From Chloroflexota bacterium (lineage in GTDB: Bacteria > Chloroflexota > Anaerolineae > Aggregatilineales > Aggregatilineaceae): a stretch of DNA of 64,000 nucleotides. Location of the stretch: positions 1 to 64,000 of the forward strand of contig JAAYCM010000119.1 of NCBI GenBank assembly GCA_012729765.1. Reading direction: 5' to 3'. Made by a program: the position numbers and the translations under genes. This document shows, in pieces, positions 1 to 7,771 of this stretch. Each line of letters opens with the position of its first letter. Position 1 is the first letter of the stretch. The notes below the pieces were generated by a model. That model searched no databases. It was not told the DNA's origin and saw only the letters and a list, made by a program, of their open reading frames with translations.

Positions 1-248
1 CCCCTACCCTATCACCCACACCTGAAGTAGAAGCGCTGGCCCACGAGGTGCATCAGCTCAGTGAACTGGTGTATGCACTAGCCCACGAGGTGCAACAACT
101 GCGCGCCCTGACTGCCGAACTTGACACCGTGCGAATGCAGAATGCGCAATTGCAAAACCTGCTGCTAGCTGCCACGTATGGCGACAAAAACATGAAACGT
201 ACTGCAACAGAAGCGGCGCACGCTCTGGCTACCGGCCAAGATGGGTAA
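1..248 (+). CDS. C-terminal end of a coiled-coil protein (partial, enters from the left edge)
   Basis: The frame beginning at base 3 is open from the window edge to the TAA at 246-248, so this is the 3' end of a longer gene and not a gene starting at GTG 48. The visible 81 residues are rich in Leu, Ala, Gln and Glu. They contain a duplicated heptad-like unit, ALAHEV followed by HQL or QQL, about 16 residues apart. This predicts a parallel coiled coil close to the C terminus. No catalytic motif is visible and the family is unknown. It lies in the lower-GC element-like segment and points the same way as the replication gene downstream. Confidence 0.6.
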   Translation, partial: PTLSPTPEVEALAHEVHQLSELVYALAHEVQQLRALTAELDTVRMQNAQLQNLLLAATYGDKNMKRTATEAAHALATGQDG

Positions 249-370
249 GTTAGCCTACTAGCATGGTTAGTGCGGCTGGATACACTAAGTTTCTAATAGC
301 GTTCTAACGCTCAGTTTCACTTAGGCGTTTGCATTATTTGGGAAGGCGGGGTATACTACTCAGTCAGAAA

Positions 371-408
371 TAAATAGAGGTACCCGTTGCAGCGGGTACC
401 TCTATTTA
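371..408. terminator. Perfect 16-bp inverted repeat, terminator-like
   Basis: Bases 371-386 and 393-408 are perfect reverse complements around a 6-base loop, with GC-rich bases near the loop and AT-rich bases at the stem base. It lies about 120 bases after the coiled-coil gene. No long T-run follows on the plus strand beyond the TATTTA inside the stem, so it could be a bidirectional terminator or another hairpin site. The rest of 249-685 shows no convincing gene, apart from a second hairpin at 624-649. Confidence 0.5.
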
Positions 409-623
409 CAAATGGCCGGGCATTGTGAATCTTTGCAAAAAGGTTCGGGCGATAAACAACGCACGGCAGGCTTTGGAAATAAGTTGACGGTGTGTCAACT
501 GTTCTAAGCAAATAGAGTGTAGCAACGTGCCTATTGTGTGTCAACCACGCAAGGTATAGCGCTACCTAAACACCGTCATATCAAAGCCCCACCGGCCCTG
601 TCGCGTATCGCCCACGCATAGTA

Positions 624-649
624 CAGGGCTGGCGTGTTTACCAGCCCTG
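624..649. other. 9-bp perfect hairpin upstream of the 163-aa gene
   Basis: CAGGGCTGG at 624-632 pairs perfectly with CCAGCCCTG at 641-649 across an 8-base loop. It ends 36 bases before the ATG at 686 and just upstream of that gene's Shine-Dalgarno sequence (GAGGAGA). No T-tract follows, so it is more likely a leader hairpin or protein site than a terminator. Its function is unknown. Confidence 0.35.
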
Positions 650-685
650 GCAACATCCGAGTATATCAGCTATGCGAGGAGAACT

Positions 686-1177
686 ATGGGCAAGAAAGCA
701 AGAACCGCCAGTGCTGGGCAGACAGCACAAGGCGGCGGGCGTGGTAAGTATGCGGCTGGAAAATACTATACCACACCTGCCGAAAACAGGCAACCTATAT
801 ATGCTGCTAATGGGCGCGTTATAGGTGTGCTTAGCGAAACCACCTTCCATAAGAACGTCAAGGGTTCCAAGCACATGCTGCGCGCGCCGCGCGGTTGGGC
901 CATTGACACGGATGTTATATCCCATCTACACTCGTTGGGTGCGCAACATATCACCATAACCGACACTGAGACAGAAATCACCTATGCTGCGCCGCTAGCC
1001 ACATTTGAACGTTATGCCGTCCCTCTAAATCGCGGGTTCGGCCCACAACTGGCCTTGCCGTTAGCCTATTGGAGCATTAACGGCAAACCGCCGCAATCAG
1101 GCAAGCCGCCGCAATCAGGCGTGCTACCCCAGCCCGACAGCCCACGCCAATTGTCACTATTTGCAGAGACAACATGA
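686..1177 (+). CDS. Hypothetical element-borne protein, 163 aa
   Basis: I do not recognise this protein. The ATG at 686 is preceded by a strong GAGGAGA Shine-Dalgarno sequence. The first 30 residues are Gly/Ala/Lys-rich and basic. A compact alpha/beta-looking middle follows (about residues 35-125), and near residue 135 a short tandem repeat of GKPPQS leads into a Pro/Ser-rich tail ending in a QLSLFAE-like segment. That tail resembles the clamp-binding peptide style (QLSLF), so contact with the beta sliding clamp is conceivable but unproven. Its end overlaps the start of the Prim-Pol gene by 4 bases (ATGA), which suggests translational coupling and a shared role in replication of the element. 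Confidence 0.65.
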   Translation: MGKKARTASAGQTAQGGGRGKYAAGKYYTTPAENRQPIYAANGRVIGVLSETTFHKNVKGSKHMLRAPRGWAIDTDVISHLHSLGAQHITITDTETEITYAAPLATFERYAVPLNRGFGPQLALPLAYWSINGKPPQSGKPPQSGVLPQPDSPRQLSLFAETT

Positions 1178-2706
1178 CTCTTGGCGCATGGCGGCAACGT
1201 TATGAACGCTTGGGACTGTGCGTTCTTCCCCTGTATTCGGGTTCCAAGCAACCTGTGTGCTCAGACTGGACAGGCACGCCGCCGCCTGTCCAGTGGCGCG
1301 AGGCAGGCACCAAGGCTGGTAATATCGGACTGCGCACAGGTAACGGGTTCGCCGTTGCCGACGCCGATGCACCAAGCACCGTAAAGGCTCTAGCTGCATA
1401 CTGGGCTGGGTTAGGAATTGTCTTGCCAACCGTTGCTACACCGTCCGACGGCAGACACTTCTATCTGTTAATAGCAGACGTGCCTAATGACGTGGCTTAC
1501 TCTCGTTGGCACCCGGACGTTGGGCCAGGTGAACTACGCGTCGGGCCAGGTGCCCAAGTGGTTGCGCCGTGTTCTTATGTCAACGGCAAATACTACAAGT
1601 TCACTCCTGGCAGTAAACCAGAAGACTTGCTACGTATGCGCCCGTTGCGCTGGCGTGACTTACTGCCTCTTGTTCGGCCTCAACAAGTCAAACCCTTGGA
1701 CGCTTTGCCTATTCCCTTCCCACACCGCGAACTGGCAAGTTGGGCAATTTGGCTGTTAGGCGTAGTAGCAGACATGCCGCCAGAGGGCAGGGTAGCCCGT
1801 CTGCAGGCCAGTTTACAAGGTGTGCCACGAAAGAACGCCGACGGGAAAACCTTTGTCACGTGGTACGCTAGCCGTTCAGAGGCAGAACAGGCCATTGTCT
1901 TGCATGCCGTGTGGTGTGGTTGGGACTTCGCAGAGTTAATCGCCCTGTTCGAAGAGTATCAGCCGGGCCACTACACGGCACGACGTGACAAAGAGGGCTA
2001 TTTACACACATGCTGGCAGAATGCGCTGGGTTGGATAGCTCACACGCCAGAACGTTCTACCATTGCCCAACTGTGGCAGTGGGCAGAATCCCGACCTTGG
2101 CCAGGGCGTGGTGGTAGCAATGAGTTTTTAGCCTATCGTGCTCTACTACAACGTGCATGGCTGGCAAACACTCTGCAACCCGATGTAAGCAGGCGTGACG
2201 TTGAATTGTCCGGCAGTATGGGCAATATGGGCGCACGTGGCGCTTTACAGCGCCTTAAATTGCAGGGGTTAATTGCACCAGTGGGCCAGCGCCAGCGCCC
2301 TACCGCTGCGCGCACATGGCAATTGCTGAATGTCGTTGATGCCCAGCCGGTGACTATTGCGACGCCAGCACGAGGTATTGACGCGTTACCCGGTAGTGTG
2401 GAACTATGGGCCGTGCTAGGGCATGCAGCGGGTATGGTATACATCCGGCTGAACGGTGAACCACAAGCTATAGCATCGCTGGCAGCGGTGACAGGTAAAC
2501 ATAGGAACACAGTAAGACAAGCGCTGCGCACGTTAGCAGCTTACGGGTTGGCGGTTGACATGGGTAGTGGTTGGGTTGTCGGCAAACGTAACGCGGCAGA
2601 AGTAGCCCACGAGGTAGGCGCAATCGCTCTAAAAAACAGGCGAGTAGCCACTGTAGAACGTGAACGTGACACATTTAGGCGAAAAATAGCCGAACAACAC
2701 GCCTAG
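1174..2706 (+). CDS. Primase-polymerase (Prim-Pol) domain replication protein, 510 aa
   Basis: The first ~190 residues match the bifunctional DNA primase/polymerase N-terminal (archaeo-eukaryotic primase-like) pattern. A GNIGLRTG turn is followed by an acidic VADADA motif (around residue 60) that would give the metal-binding carboxylates. Next come a DGRHFY His motif (around residue 92) and an LRVGPGAQVVAPCSYV segment typical of the family. The middle is all-helical, and the C-terminal ~150 residues contain winged-helix-like segments, one around residue 430 with HRNTVRQALRTL. No Walker A motif is visible, so the helicase domain often attached to such primases is missing. Known relatives start replication of plasmids, phages and integrative elements. 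The start codon overlaps the 163-aa gene. The function as element replication initiator is inferred. Confidence 0.8.
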   Translation: MTLGAWRQRYERLGLCVLPLYSGSKQPVCSDWTGTPPPVQWREAGTKAGNIGLRTGNGFAVADADAPSTVKALAAYWAGLGIVLPTVATPSDGRHFYLLIADVPNDVAYSRWHPDVGPGELRVGPGAQVVAPCSYVNGKYYKFTPGSKPEDLLRMRPLRWRDLLPLVRPQQVKPLDALPIPFPHRELASWAIWLLGVVADMPPEGRVARLQASLQGVPRKNADGKTFVTWYASRSEAEQAIVLHAVWCGWDFAELIALFEEYQPGHYTARRDKEGYLHTCWQNALGWIAHTPERSTIAQLWQWAESRPWPGRGGSNEFLAYRALLQRAWLANTLQPDVSRRDVELSGSMGNMGARGALQRLKLQGLIAPVGQRQRPTAARTWQLLNVVDAQPVTIATPARGIDALPGSVELWAVLGHAAGMVYIRLNGEPQAIASLAAVTGKHRNTVRQALRTLAAYGLAVDMGSGWVVGKRNAAEVAHEVGAIALKNRRVATVERERDTFRRKIAEQHA

Positions 2707-2902
2707 CAAGTGGAAAACTGGCAGGGTTCGCCGCGCGCCTCTCTTCCCTCGTGTAAATCCTGCCAGAAATCCTATCTCCATACTGTGTTCATATGGGTTG
2801 TTATTGTGCATCGCTCAATGTTTTTCAACACTTTTAGCCCGTTTTTGCACCGTTTAAACCGCACAGCAGTTTGGAGCAGGAACATATCAAGTGAGGGAAA
2901 CC

Positions 2903-3298
2903 ATGACACGTAATTCGTCACCAAAAAGCACAGAGCGTAACGCTGACGGCACTTTCGCAGAGGGAAACAGCGGCGGGCCAGGACGCCCAGCGCGTGCTAC
3001 TGAACGTCAGTACATGACAGTTGTTATGGCTGCCTGCGACTTAGATACTTGGCAGGCTATAGTAGAACGTGCTGTCTCTGATGCCAAGAATGGTGACGGC
3101 ACAGCGCGGGCGTGGCTGGCGTCCTATTTGCTGGGTAAGCCGTCGCAACGTCTCATAGCACCGCCACCATCAAGGGTATTGGCGCTAGAACAGACGGAAA
3201 TTGATGAGGTAGGACAGGCAGTGGAAGAAATACAGCGTACCCAAGAACTGAACGCTCTTCTAAACCCATTGCCCAGATTACGTGGTAGGCGAAAGTGA
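2903..3298 (+). CDS. DUF5681-like small protein, 131 aa
   Basis: The N-terminal third reads NADGTFAEGNSGGPGRPARA, the Gly/Pro/Arg-rich FxxGNSGxxGRP signature of DUF5681-type proteins. These are common in phages and integrative elements, often near terminase or DNA-processing genes. The rest is helical and ends in a basic tail (RGRRK). I chose ATG 2903 because GAGGG lies 5 bases upstream; an in-frame GTG at 2891 with AGGA upstream would add four residues. The 184 bases between this gene and the Prim-Pol gene contain only a long-armed TGGCAGG/CCTGCCA inverted repeat. A DNA-binding role is possible, but no function is known. Confidence 0.65.
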   Translation: MTRNSSPKSTERNADGTFAEGNSGGPGRPARATERQYMTVVMAACDLDTWQAIVERAVSDAKNGDGTARAWLASYLLGKPSQRLIAPPPSRVLALEQTEIDEVGQAVEEIQRTQELNALLNPLPRLRGRRK

Positions 3299-3320
3299 GA
3301 GCGCAGATGTAACTTATAGA

Positions 3321-3344
3321 AAGTGAAAGCTACAGCTTTCACTT
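3321..3344. terminator. Perfect 10-bp hairpin downstream of the DUF5681-like gene
   Basis: AAGTGAAAGC (3321-3330) and GCTTTCACTT (3335-3344) pair perfectly over a TACA loop, 23 bases after the TGA of the upstream gene. It is placed as a transcript-end hairpin but lacks a clear U-tract, so termination is an inference. Confidence 0.45.
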
Positions 3345-3494
3345 GACGCTGTAGCACTCGCGTACCGCCCTAGCTTGCTGTACCCATAGGCTACACGTTC
3401 TGCTAGTCCGTGCGCAGATTCTTACATCCTATGGAGTTACACAGTATTAGCTGTGTCAGACGTGGAACCCCTATTTGCAGGAAAGGGCAGGGTT

Positions 3495-3701
3495 CTACTC
3501 TTTCCGAAAAGTTAGGAGAAAGTGGGTAGTTTTCCCTTTGCTGTCCGCTATAGGGTTGGTATTCACTAAAACGTACCCTTTCTTAGCCCACTTAATGGTT
3601 TCCTTTTCAATGTTTTTCTCAGGTGTGGACGCAAAAATGGAACGTGTCCAGAAGCCCCGATTACTGCCTGCCTTTACCTTAACTACTTTTGTGTCTGCCA
3701 T
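3495..3701 (-). CDS. Small hypothetical protein, 68 aa, opposite strand in the element
   Basis: This is a short Lys/Thr-rich protein beginning MADTKVVKVKAG, with an IEKETIKWAKKGYVLVNT stretch and a C-terminal THFLLTFRKE strand. The pattern of helix, KGY turn, then a strand ending in a basic phenylalanine residue is shared with many small element-borne proteins resembling the DUF4177 layout. The assignment is only a resemblance. AGGAG lies about 13 bases upstream of the chosen ATG. It is transcribed towards the DUF5681-like gene, so the two converge. Its AT-richer composition matches the element and not the chromosome. Confidence 0.55.
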   Translation of the reverse strand: MADTKVVKVKAGSNRGFWTRSIFASTPEKNIEKETIKWAKKGYVLVNTNPIADSKGKTTHFLLTFRKE

Positions 3702-3831
3702 TTCAACATCGTTCTCCTAACTAATAGGTGATGTTACCTGATATTATTATATTTGGGACTGGCTGGTGCGCTAGTCGTAGCTTGCACTCTTTGAACTACT
3801 GCACTACACTGAAAGTACTTAACAACAGAAC

Positions 3832-3861
3832 GCCTTGGCGCTGCTGTACACAGCCCAAGGC
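3832..3861. other. Imperfect hairpin near the element end
   Basis: GCCTTGG at 3832-3838 pairs with CCAAGGC at 3855-3861, and inner GCTG/CAGC pairing extends the stem with bulges. It lies in the 352-base gene-free stretch 3702-4053, which also holds the 11-bp repeats and ends at the tRNA-Gly gene. I see no protein-coding gene in that stretch. Confidence 0.35.
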
Positions 3862-3949
3862 ATGGCCCGGCTGCTACCAACAGCCCGGCAGGGAATAGTC
3901 TAACTTACACTGGCCCGCCGGACAATTTGCACCGATGGGCCATGCTTAT

Positions 3950-3990
3950 TACAGCAAATGTACAGCAATGTTACAGCAACAATGCTGTAA
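3950..3990. repeat. Three 11-bp-phased TACAGCAA repeats plus one inverted copy
   Basis: TACAGCAA occurs at 3950-3957, 3961-3968 and 3972-3979, exactly 11 bases apart, followed by TGCTGTAA at 3983-3990 in inverted orientation. A spacing of one helical turn puts all copies on the same face of the DNA. The array lies 64 bases from the 3' end of the tRNA-Gly gene, where arm-type integrase/excisionase sites are usually found in tRNA-integrated elements. It could instead be an iteron for the Prim-Pol protein or a repressor operator. Confidence 0.5.
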
Positions 3991-4053
3991 ACGGGGCACA
4001 CCACGCAAAAAAACCGCCGCTTGAAGTTTCCCTCATGACGGCAGTTGATTTGA

Positions 4054-4124
<71 letters not shown>

Positions 4125-4212
4125 ATGGCTCATCTGATGCCAAAGTATAGCCCATGTCGCCCGATTTTGCAAGGGCAAAAATCGCGCTTTTCCGGCTAGA
4201 CACCCGAACTGC

Positions 4213-4437
4213 TCAACTGACGAAGGCGAGCACCAGGGCGTAAACGATCATCAGCGCACCGATGCCCATGCAGGCATACCCGGCCTGGTCCTGCCGTCGC
4301 TCCCAGGCAACGGTCCGCGAAACGGCGCGGCCCATCCGCTGCCAAAACAACTGTGTATCCCACCACCAGAAATCTTTGTACGCCGTCAACACATACCCGT
4401 AACCCGCCACCACCAGCCCTGCTACGATGAATGCCAT
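4213..4437 (-). CDS. Small membrane protein, 74 aa (98 aa with a TTG start at 4509)
   Basis: This is an unrecognised protein with two predicted membrane helices: MAFIVAGLVVAGYGYVL at the N terminus and a C-terminal AGYACMGIGALMIVYALVLAF. A polar Trp/Arg-rich connector lies between them. I prefer ATG 4437, preceded by GGGAG, because a TATACT -10-like box lies at 4487-4492. The longer reading from TTG 4509 would include that promoter sequence. It lies between the tRNA-Gly gene and the lysE-like gene and shares their minus strand. No function can be assigned. Confidence 0.5.
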   Translation of the reverse strand: MAFIVAGLVVAGYGYVLTAYKDFWWWDTQLFWQRMGRAVSRTVAWERRQDQAGYACMGIGALMIVYALVLAFVS

Positions 4438-4639
4438 TACTCCCAAGCCCCTGGACAAGCTCCAAACTGTGCGATCAATGGCTACAGTATACGCCAGTTT
4501 GTAAAACAAAATAATGAAAAAATTGTTAAAAAATAGTGACGAATGCCACCATTTTAACCAATCGGACCGGGCAGCCGGATCGAAAAGGGGGCGCGGGAAG
4601 CGCCGTCCTCGTGCTGACGGGTGGTAGCATGCCGCGCCC

Positions 4640-5251
4640 TCAGATCGCCAGCAGGGCCGCCGCGCCGAAGCCGAGCAGGATCGCGCCCGACAGCCGGTTG
4701 ATCCAGCGCAGCCGGGCGGGAGTCAGCGCGCCGCGCAGCAGGCTTACCCCGCCGCTGAGCAGCAGCCACCACGCCGCCGATCCGAGGAACACGCCGATCA
4801 CCAGCAGCAGTGCCGCCCCATAGCCATCCGCCGCCCGGTGTACACCCAGCCCGGCAAAGATCGCGGCGAAGGAGAGGATTGTCAGCGGATTGGTGAGCGT
4901 GAGCAGGAAGGTCGAGAGGTACGCGCCGGGCAGGCCGCTCGCCTGCGCCTGGGCGGGATTCGCGGCGGGATGGGCACGGAAGGTTTTCAGGCCCAGGTAG
5001 GCGAGGAACAATCCCCCCACCAGCCGCAGCGCTGCTTCCTGGCTGATCAGAAACGAGGAGACGAATGTCAGGCCGAAGCCGCCCACCATGCCGTAGACCG
5101 CGTCGGCGCTGGCCGCCCCCAGTCCCGACGCCAGCCCATAACCGCGCCCGCCCGCCAGCGTCCGCCGGATGCACAGCACGCCAATCGGCCCGACCGGGGC
5201 GGCGATCGAGAAGCCGATCACCAGACCACGCAGCAGCAAACCCAGGTCCAT
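4640..5251 (-). CDS. LysE/RhtB family amino-acid exporter, 203 aa
   Basis: This is a hydrophobic protein of the usual LysE length with about six membrane helices. The N-terminal IGFSIAAPVGPIGVLCIRRTL segment is the family's conserved first helix (APVGP then RRTL), followed by GLGAASADAVYG. A second conserved TLTNPLTILSFAAIF element sits near residue 120. Members export amino acids or similar small metabolites by proton-coupled antiport; the substrate here cannot be predicted. GGGGGAAC lies just ahead of the ATG. A strong terminator for the upstream lyase operon sits between the two genes, so it is probably transcribed separately. Confidence 0.9.
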   Translation of the reverse strand: MDLGLLLRGLVIGFSIAAPVGPIGVLCIRRTLAGGRGYGLASGLGAASADAVYGMVGGFGLTFVSSFLISQEAALRLVGGLFLAYLGLKTFRAHPAANPAQAQASGLPGAYLSTFLLTLTNPLTILSFAAIFAGLGVHRAADGYGAALLLVIGVFLGSAAWWLLLSGGVSLLRGALTPARLRWINRLSGAILLGFGAAALLAI

Positions 5252-5266
5252 TCGTGTTCCCCCTTG

Positions 5267-5299
5267 AAAAAAACAGGCTCACCTGTGCGGCGAGCCTGT
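5267..5299 (-). terminator. Intrinsic terminator after the carbohydrate operon
   Basis: On the minus strand ACAGGCTC (5299-5292) pairs with GAGCCTGT (5280-5273), followed directly by seven Us (5273-5267). This is a textbook rho-independent terminator for the operon ending with the lyase gene at 5482. The remainder of 5300-5481 holds no gene that I can support. Confidence 0.8.
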
Positions 5300-5481
5300 G
5301 CGCGACCCTGAAAACGGTGAGCAGGGATCAGCCGGGCCAGGCCGCCGGGCACGGGGCAGGGTTATGCTGCTGGCTGCGCTGATTCGGCTGGCGGCTGGGC
5401 TGATAATACATGCTGATCCTCGTGCTGCTCGTCTGGTTCTATTCTAGGCGCGCTGCGGCGTGCGTCAATTGGACCGAATCG

Positions 5482-6381
5482 CTAAACGTCCACGCCGACC
5501 GAACGCAGCAGATCGCGCAGATCGGCGCGCTGCTCCTCGCTCAGCGGCAGGATCGGGCGGCGGGCCGGGCCGGCGGGCAGGCCCATCAGGTTGAGCGCCT
5601 CTTTGACCGGGACCGGGTACGATCCGAAGCGCGGCAGGCCGTCGCGCAGCACGGCGAGCCGGTCTTGCAGCGCGCGCGCCTGGGCATGATCGCCTGCCTG
5701 GAACGCGTCGTAGATGCCGACCAGCAGGCCGGGCACAACGTTGGCCGTGAGCGCCACCGCCCCGACCGCGCCATAGCACAGCCCGCCGTAGATCAGCGTG
5801 TCGCGTCCCACGAACACGCGGAAATCGTCCGGGCAGGCGCGGATGATCGCCGCCGTTTCGGTCAGGTCGCCGCTCGAATCCTTGACGCCGACCATATGCG
5901 GGATGTCCTGCGCCAGCCGGGCGAGCGTGGTCGGAGTCAGCTTCACGCCGCCGGTCCGGCTGGGGTTGGAATAGGCCAGGATCGGGATGCTGACCGCCTC
6001 GGCAATCGCCGCGTAGTGGGCGTACAGCTCGTCCTGCGAGGGCGTGATGAAGTAGGGCGTGATGATCGAGAGCGCGTCCGCGCCCAGGCGCTCGGCTTCG
6101 CGGCTGAGCGCGATTGCGTCGCGCGTGGTGATCGCGCCCGACCCGGCGATAACCGGGACGCGCCCGTTCACGGCGGCCAGCGTCGCCTCGATCACGCGGC
6201 AGCGCTCGTCGGCGCTCAGGGCATAGGCTTCGCTCTGGCTGCCGGGCGTGAAGATGCCGTGCACGCCCTGGCCCAGCGCAAACTCGACCAGCGTCGGGAG
6301 TGCGTCCAGATTCAGCGCGCCATCGGGATGCAGGGGTGTTACCAGCGGCGGGATGATCCCGCGCAGCCGCGAGAGGTCCAT
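5482..6381 (-). CDS. DapA/NanA-family aldolase or lyase, 299 aa
   Basis: This is a TIM-barrel class I aldolase of the dihydrodipicolinate synthase/N-acetylneuraminate lyase superfamily. The Schiff-base lysine lies in VGVKDSSGD (near residue 165) and the catalytic tyrosine in ILAYSNPSRTGG (near residue 138). The carboxylate-binding loop reads GSQSEAY in place of the GTTGE of true DapA. That change and the location beside a NagA homologue and a sugar transporter argue against lysine biosynthesis. They favour cleavage of a 2-keto-3-deoxy sugar acid, possibly N-acetylneuraminate. It starts 12 bases after nagA with GGAGAC upstream, and is the last gene of the operon before the terminator. Confidence 0.85.
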   Translation of the reverse strand: MDLSRLRGIIPPLVTPLHPDGALNLDALPTLVEFALGQGVHGIFTPGSQSEAYALSADERCRVIEATLAAVNGRVPVIAGSGAITTRDAIALSREAERLGADALSIITPYFITPSQDELYAHYAAIAEAVSIPILAYSNPSRTGGVKLTPTTLARLAQDIPHMVGVKDSSGDLTETAAIIRACPDDFRVFVGRDTLIYGGLCYGAVGAVALTANVVPGLLVGIYDAFQAGDHAQARALQDRLAVLRDGLPRFGSYPVPVKEALNLMGLPAGPARRPILPLSEEQRADLRDLLRSVGVDV

Positions 6382-6393
6382 GTATGTCTCCGT

Positions 6394-7575
6394 TTAGATA
6401 TTCTGCCGGAAGGCGACGCGGCCTTCGGTCACGGTCAGGTGCACGGTGATCTGATCGTCCACCAGCACGAGATCGGCGTCCTTGCCGGCTTCCAGGCTGC
6501 CTTTGCGGTCCGCGATGTGAATCGCGCGGGCCGGGTTGAGGCTGCTCGTTTTCCACAGCGTTTCGACTGGCTCGCCGGTGGCCTCGATCAGGTTGTGCAG
6601 CGCGCGCTCCATCGTCAGGCCGCTGCCCGCCAGCGTACCATCCGGCAGCCGGATCGCGCCGTCGCGCAGCATGACCGTGCGCTCGTCGATCTGGAACTCG
6701 CCTTCGGGCATCCCGGCGGCGCGGATCGCGTCTGACACCAGCACGAGGCGGTCGGGGCCTTTGGCGCGGTATAGGATCGCCATCGAGGCCGGGTGAACGT
6801 GGATGTTGTCCGCGATCAGCTCGGCGCTGATCTCCGGCGAGGCCATCACCGCACCGAGTGTGCCCGGCTCGCGATGGTGCAGGCCGGTCATGGCGTTATA
6901 GGTGTGGGTGGCGTGCGTCAGGCCGAGCGCGACGGCGTGGCGCACCTCGTCATAAGTGGCGGCGGTATGCGCTGCCGAGACGGTGATCCCGCGCCGCGCA
7001 CACTCGCTGATCAACCAGTGATTCTCCTCGAACTCCGGCGCGAGCGCGACCAGCCGGATCGCGCCCGAATCGAGGAAGGCCAGCGCCTCGTCACGTTCGG
7101 CGCGGCGGATATGAGTCGTGCTCTGCGCCCCGCAGCGCACCGGGTTGAGATACGGCCCCTCCAGGTAGACGCCGAGCAGCGTCGCGCCTTCGGGCTGCGG
7201 ACCGCGCAGCTCCGCGACGGTTTCCAGCGCCGCCGTGATCCGCGCGCGCGAGTCGGTCCAGGTGGCGGTCAGGAAGGCCGCCACGCCGTGCTGCGCGTAG
7301 AAACGGGCCATCGCGCGCAGACCGTCGGGGTTGGCGTCCATCGCCTCGTGACCAACCGCTCCGTGCACATGCAGATCGATGAAGCCGGGCAGCAGCGTCA
7401 GGCCGCGCGCGTCAATCGTCTCGACGCCGTTGTTGAAGTCCGGCACCTCGCCCGATCCCAGCGCGGCGATCCGCCCGGCGCGGCACAGCAGCCAGCCCTG
7501 GGGCCACGCGGCGACCGGCGTGATCACGCGCGCGTTTTTGATCAACAGATCGTGAGCCAAAATTTTGTTCCTCAT
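6394..7575 (-). CDS. nagA: N-acetylglucosamine-6-phosphate deacetylase, 393 aa
   Basis: This amidohydrolase-superfamily enzyme removes the acetyl group from GlcNAc-6-phosphate. Diagnostic motifs are the metal HxH in GFIDLHVHG, the LEGPYL glutamate, the AAHTAA and HATHTYNAM histidines, ADNIHVHP, and the catalytic aspartate in VLVSDAI. ATG 7575 gives a normal NagA beginning (MRNKILAHDLLIKNARV); a GTG at 7599 would add eight unlikely residues. It is the penultimate gene of the carbohydrate operon, separated from the oxidoreductase genes by a MITE-like repeat. Its presence indicates that the transported substrate is, or is converted to, an N-acetylated hexosamine phosphate. No NagB deaminase gene is nearby. 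Confidence 0.92.
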   Translation of the reverse strand: MRNKILAHDLLIKNARVITPVAAWPQGWLLCRAGRIAALGSGEVPDFNNGVETIDARGLTLLPGFIDLHVHGAVGHEAMDANPDGLRAMARFYAQHGVAAFLTATWTDSRARITAALETVAELRGPQPEGATLLGVYLEGPYLNPVRCGAQSTTHIRRAERDEALAFLDSGAIRLVALAPEFEENHWLISECARRGITVSAAHTAATYDEVRHAVALGLTHATHTYNAMTGLHHREPGTLGAVMASPEISAELIADNIHVHPASMAILYRAKGPDRLVLVSDAIRAAGMPEGEFQIDERTVMLRDGAIRLPDGTLAGSGLTMERALHNLIEATGEPVETLWKTSSLNPARAIHIADRKGSLEAGKDADLVLVDDQITVHLTVTEGRVAFRQNI

Positions 7576-7629
7576 TTGGTTGAGCGGGAAGCGAGTCACG
7601 CAAGCGCGCCCGCCCCCGAATCAAGGTCT

Positions 7630-7771
7630 GTACAGCGTGTCATAGATTTCTTACCCCCCATCCCCCAGCCCCTTCCCCCACGCTGTCGCGGAGGGAAGGG
7701 GAGAACAGCGTGTTTTTCAAGTCCTTCCCACCTTGTGGGGGAAGGATTTAGGATGGGGGGTAGGCTTACTA
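7630..7771. mobile_element. MITE-like repeat, copy 1 (degenerate ends)
   Basis: The core runs from CCCCCCATCC at 7653 to GGATGGGGGG at 7751-7760, enclosing GTCCTTCCCACCTTGTGG, and is nearly identical to copies at 26102, 33223 and 35159. The left flank AGCGTGTCAT matches the terminal repeat of the better-preserved copies. The right end is degraded and runs into the stop codon (7769-7771) of the adjacent oxidoreductase gene. It lies between that gene and nagA inside the operon. Its strong folding could attenuate transcription. Confidence 0.75.

Noticed and set aside
5410-6735. Long plus-strand open frame (441 codons) opposite the lyase and nagA
   Set aside because: It is rich in Arg, Gln and His in low-complexity order, has no recognisable domain, and is antisense to two well-supported enzymes. 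It is a GC-driven shadow frame.
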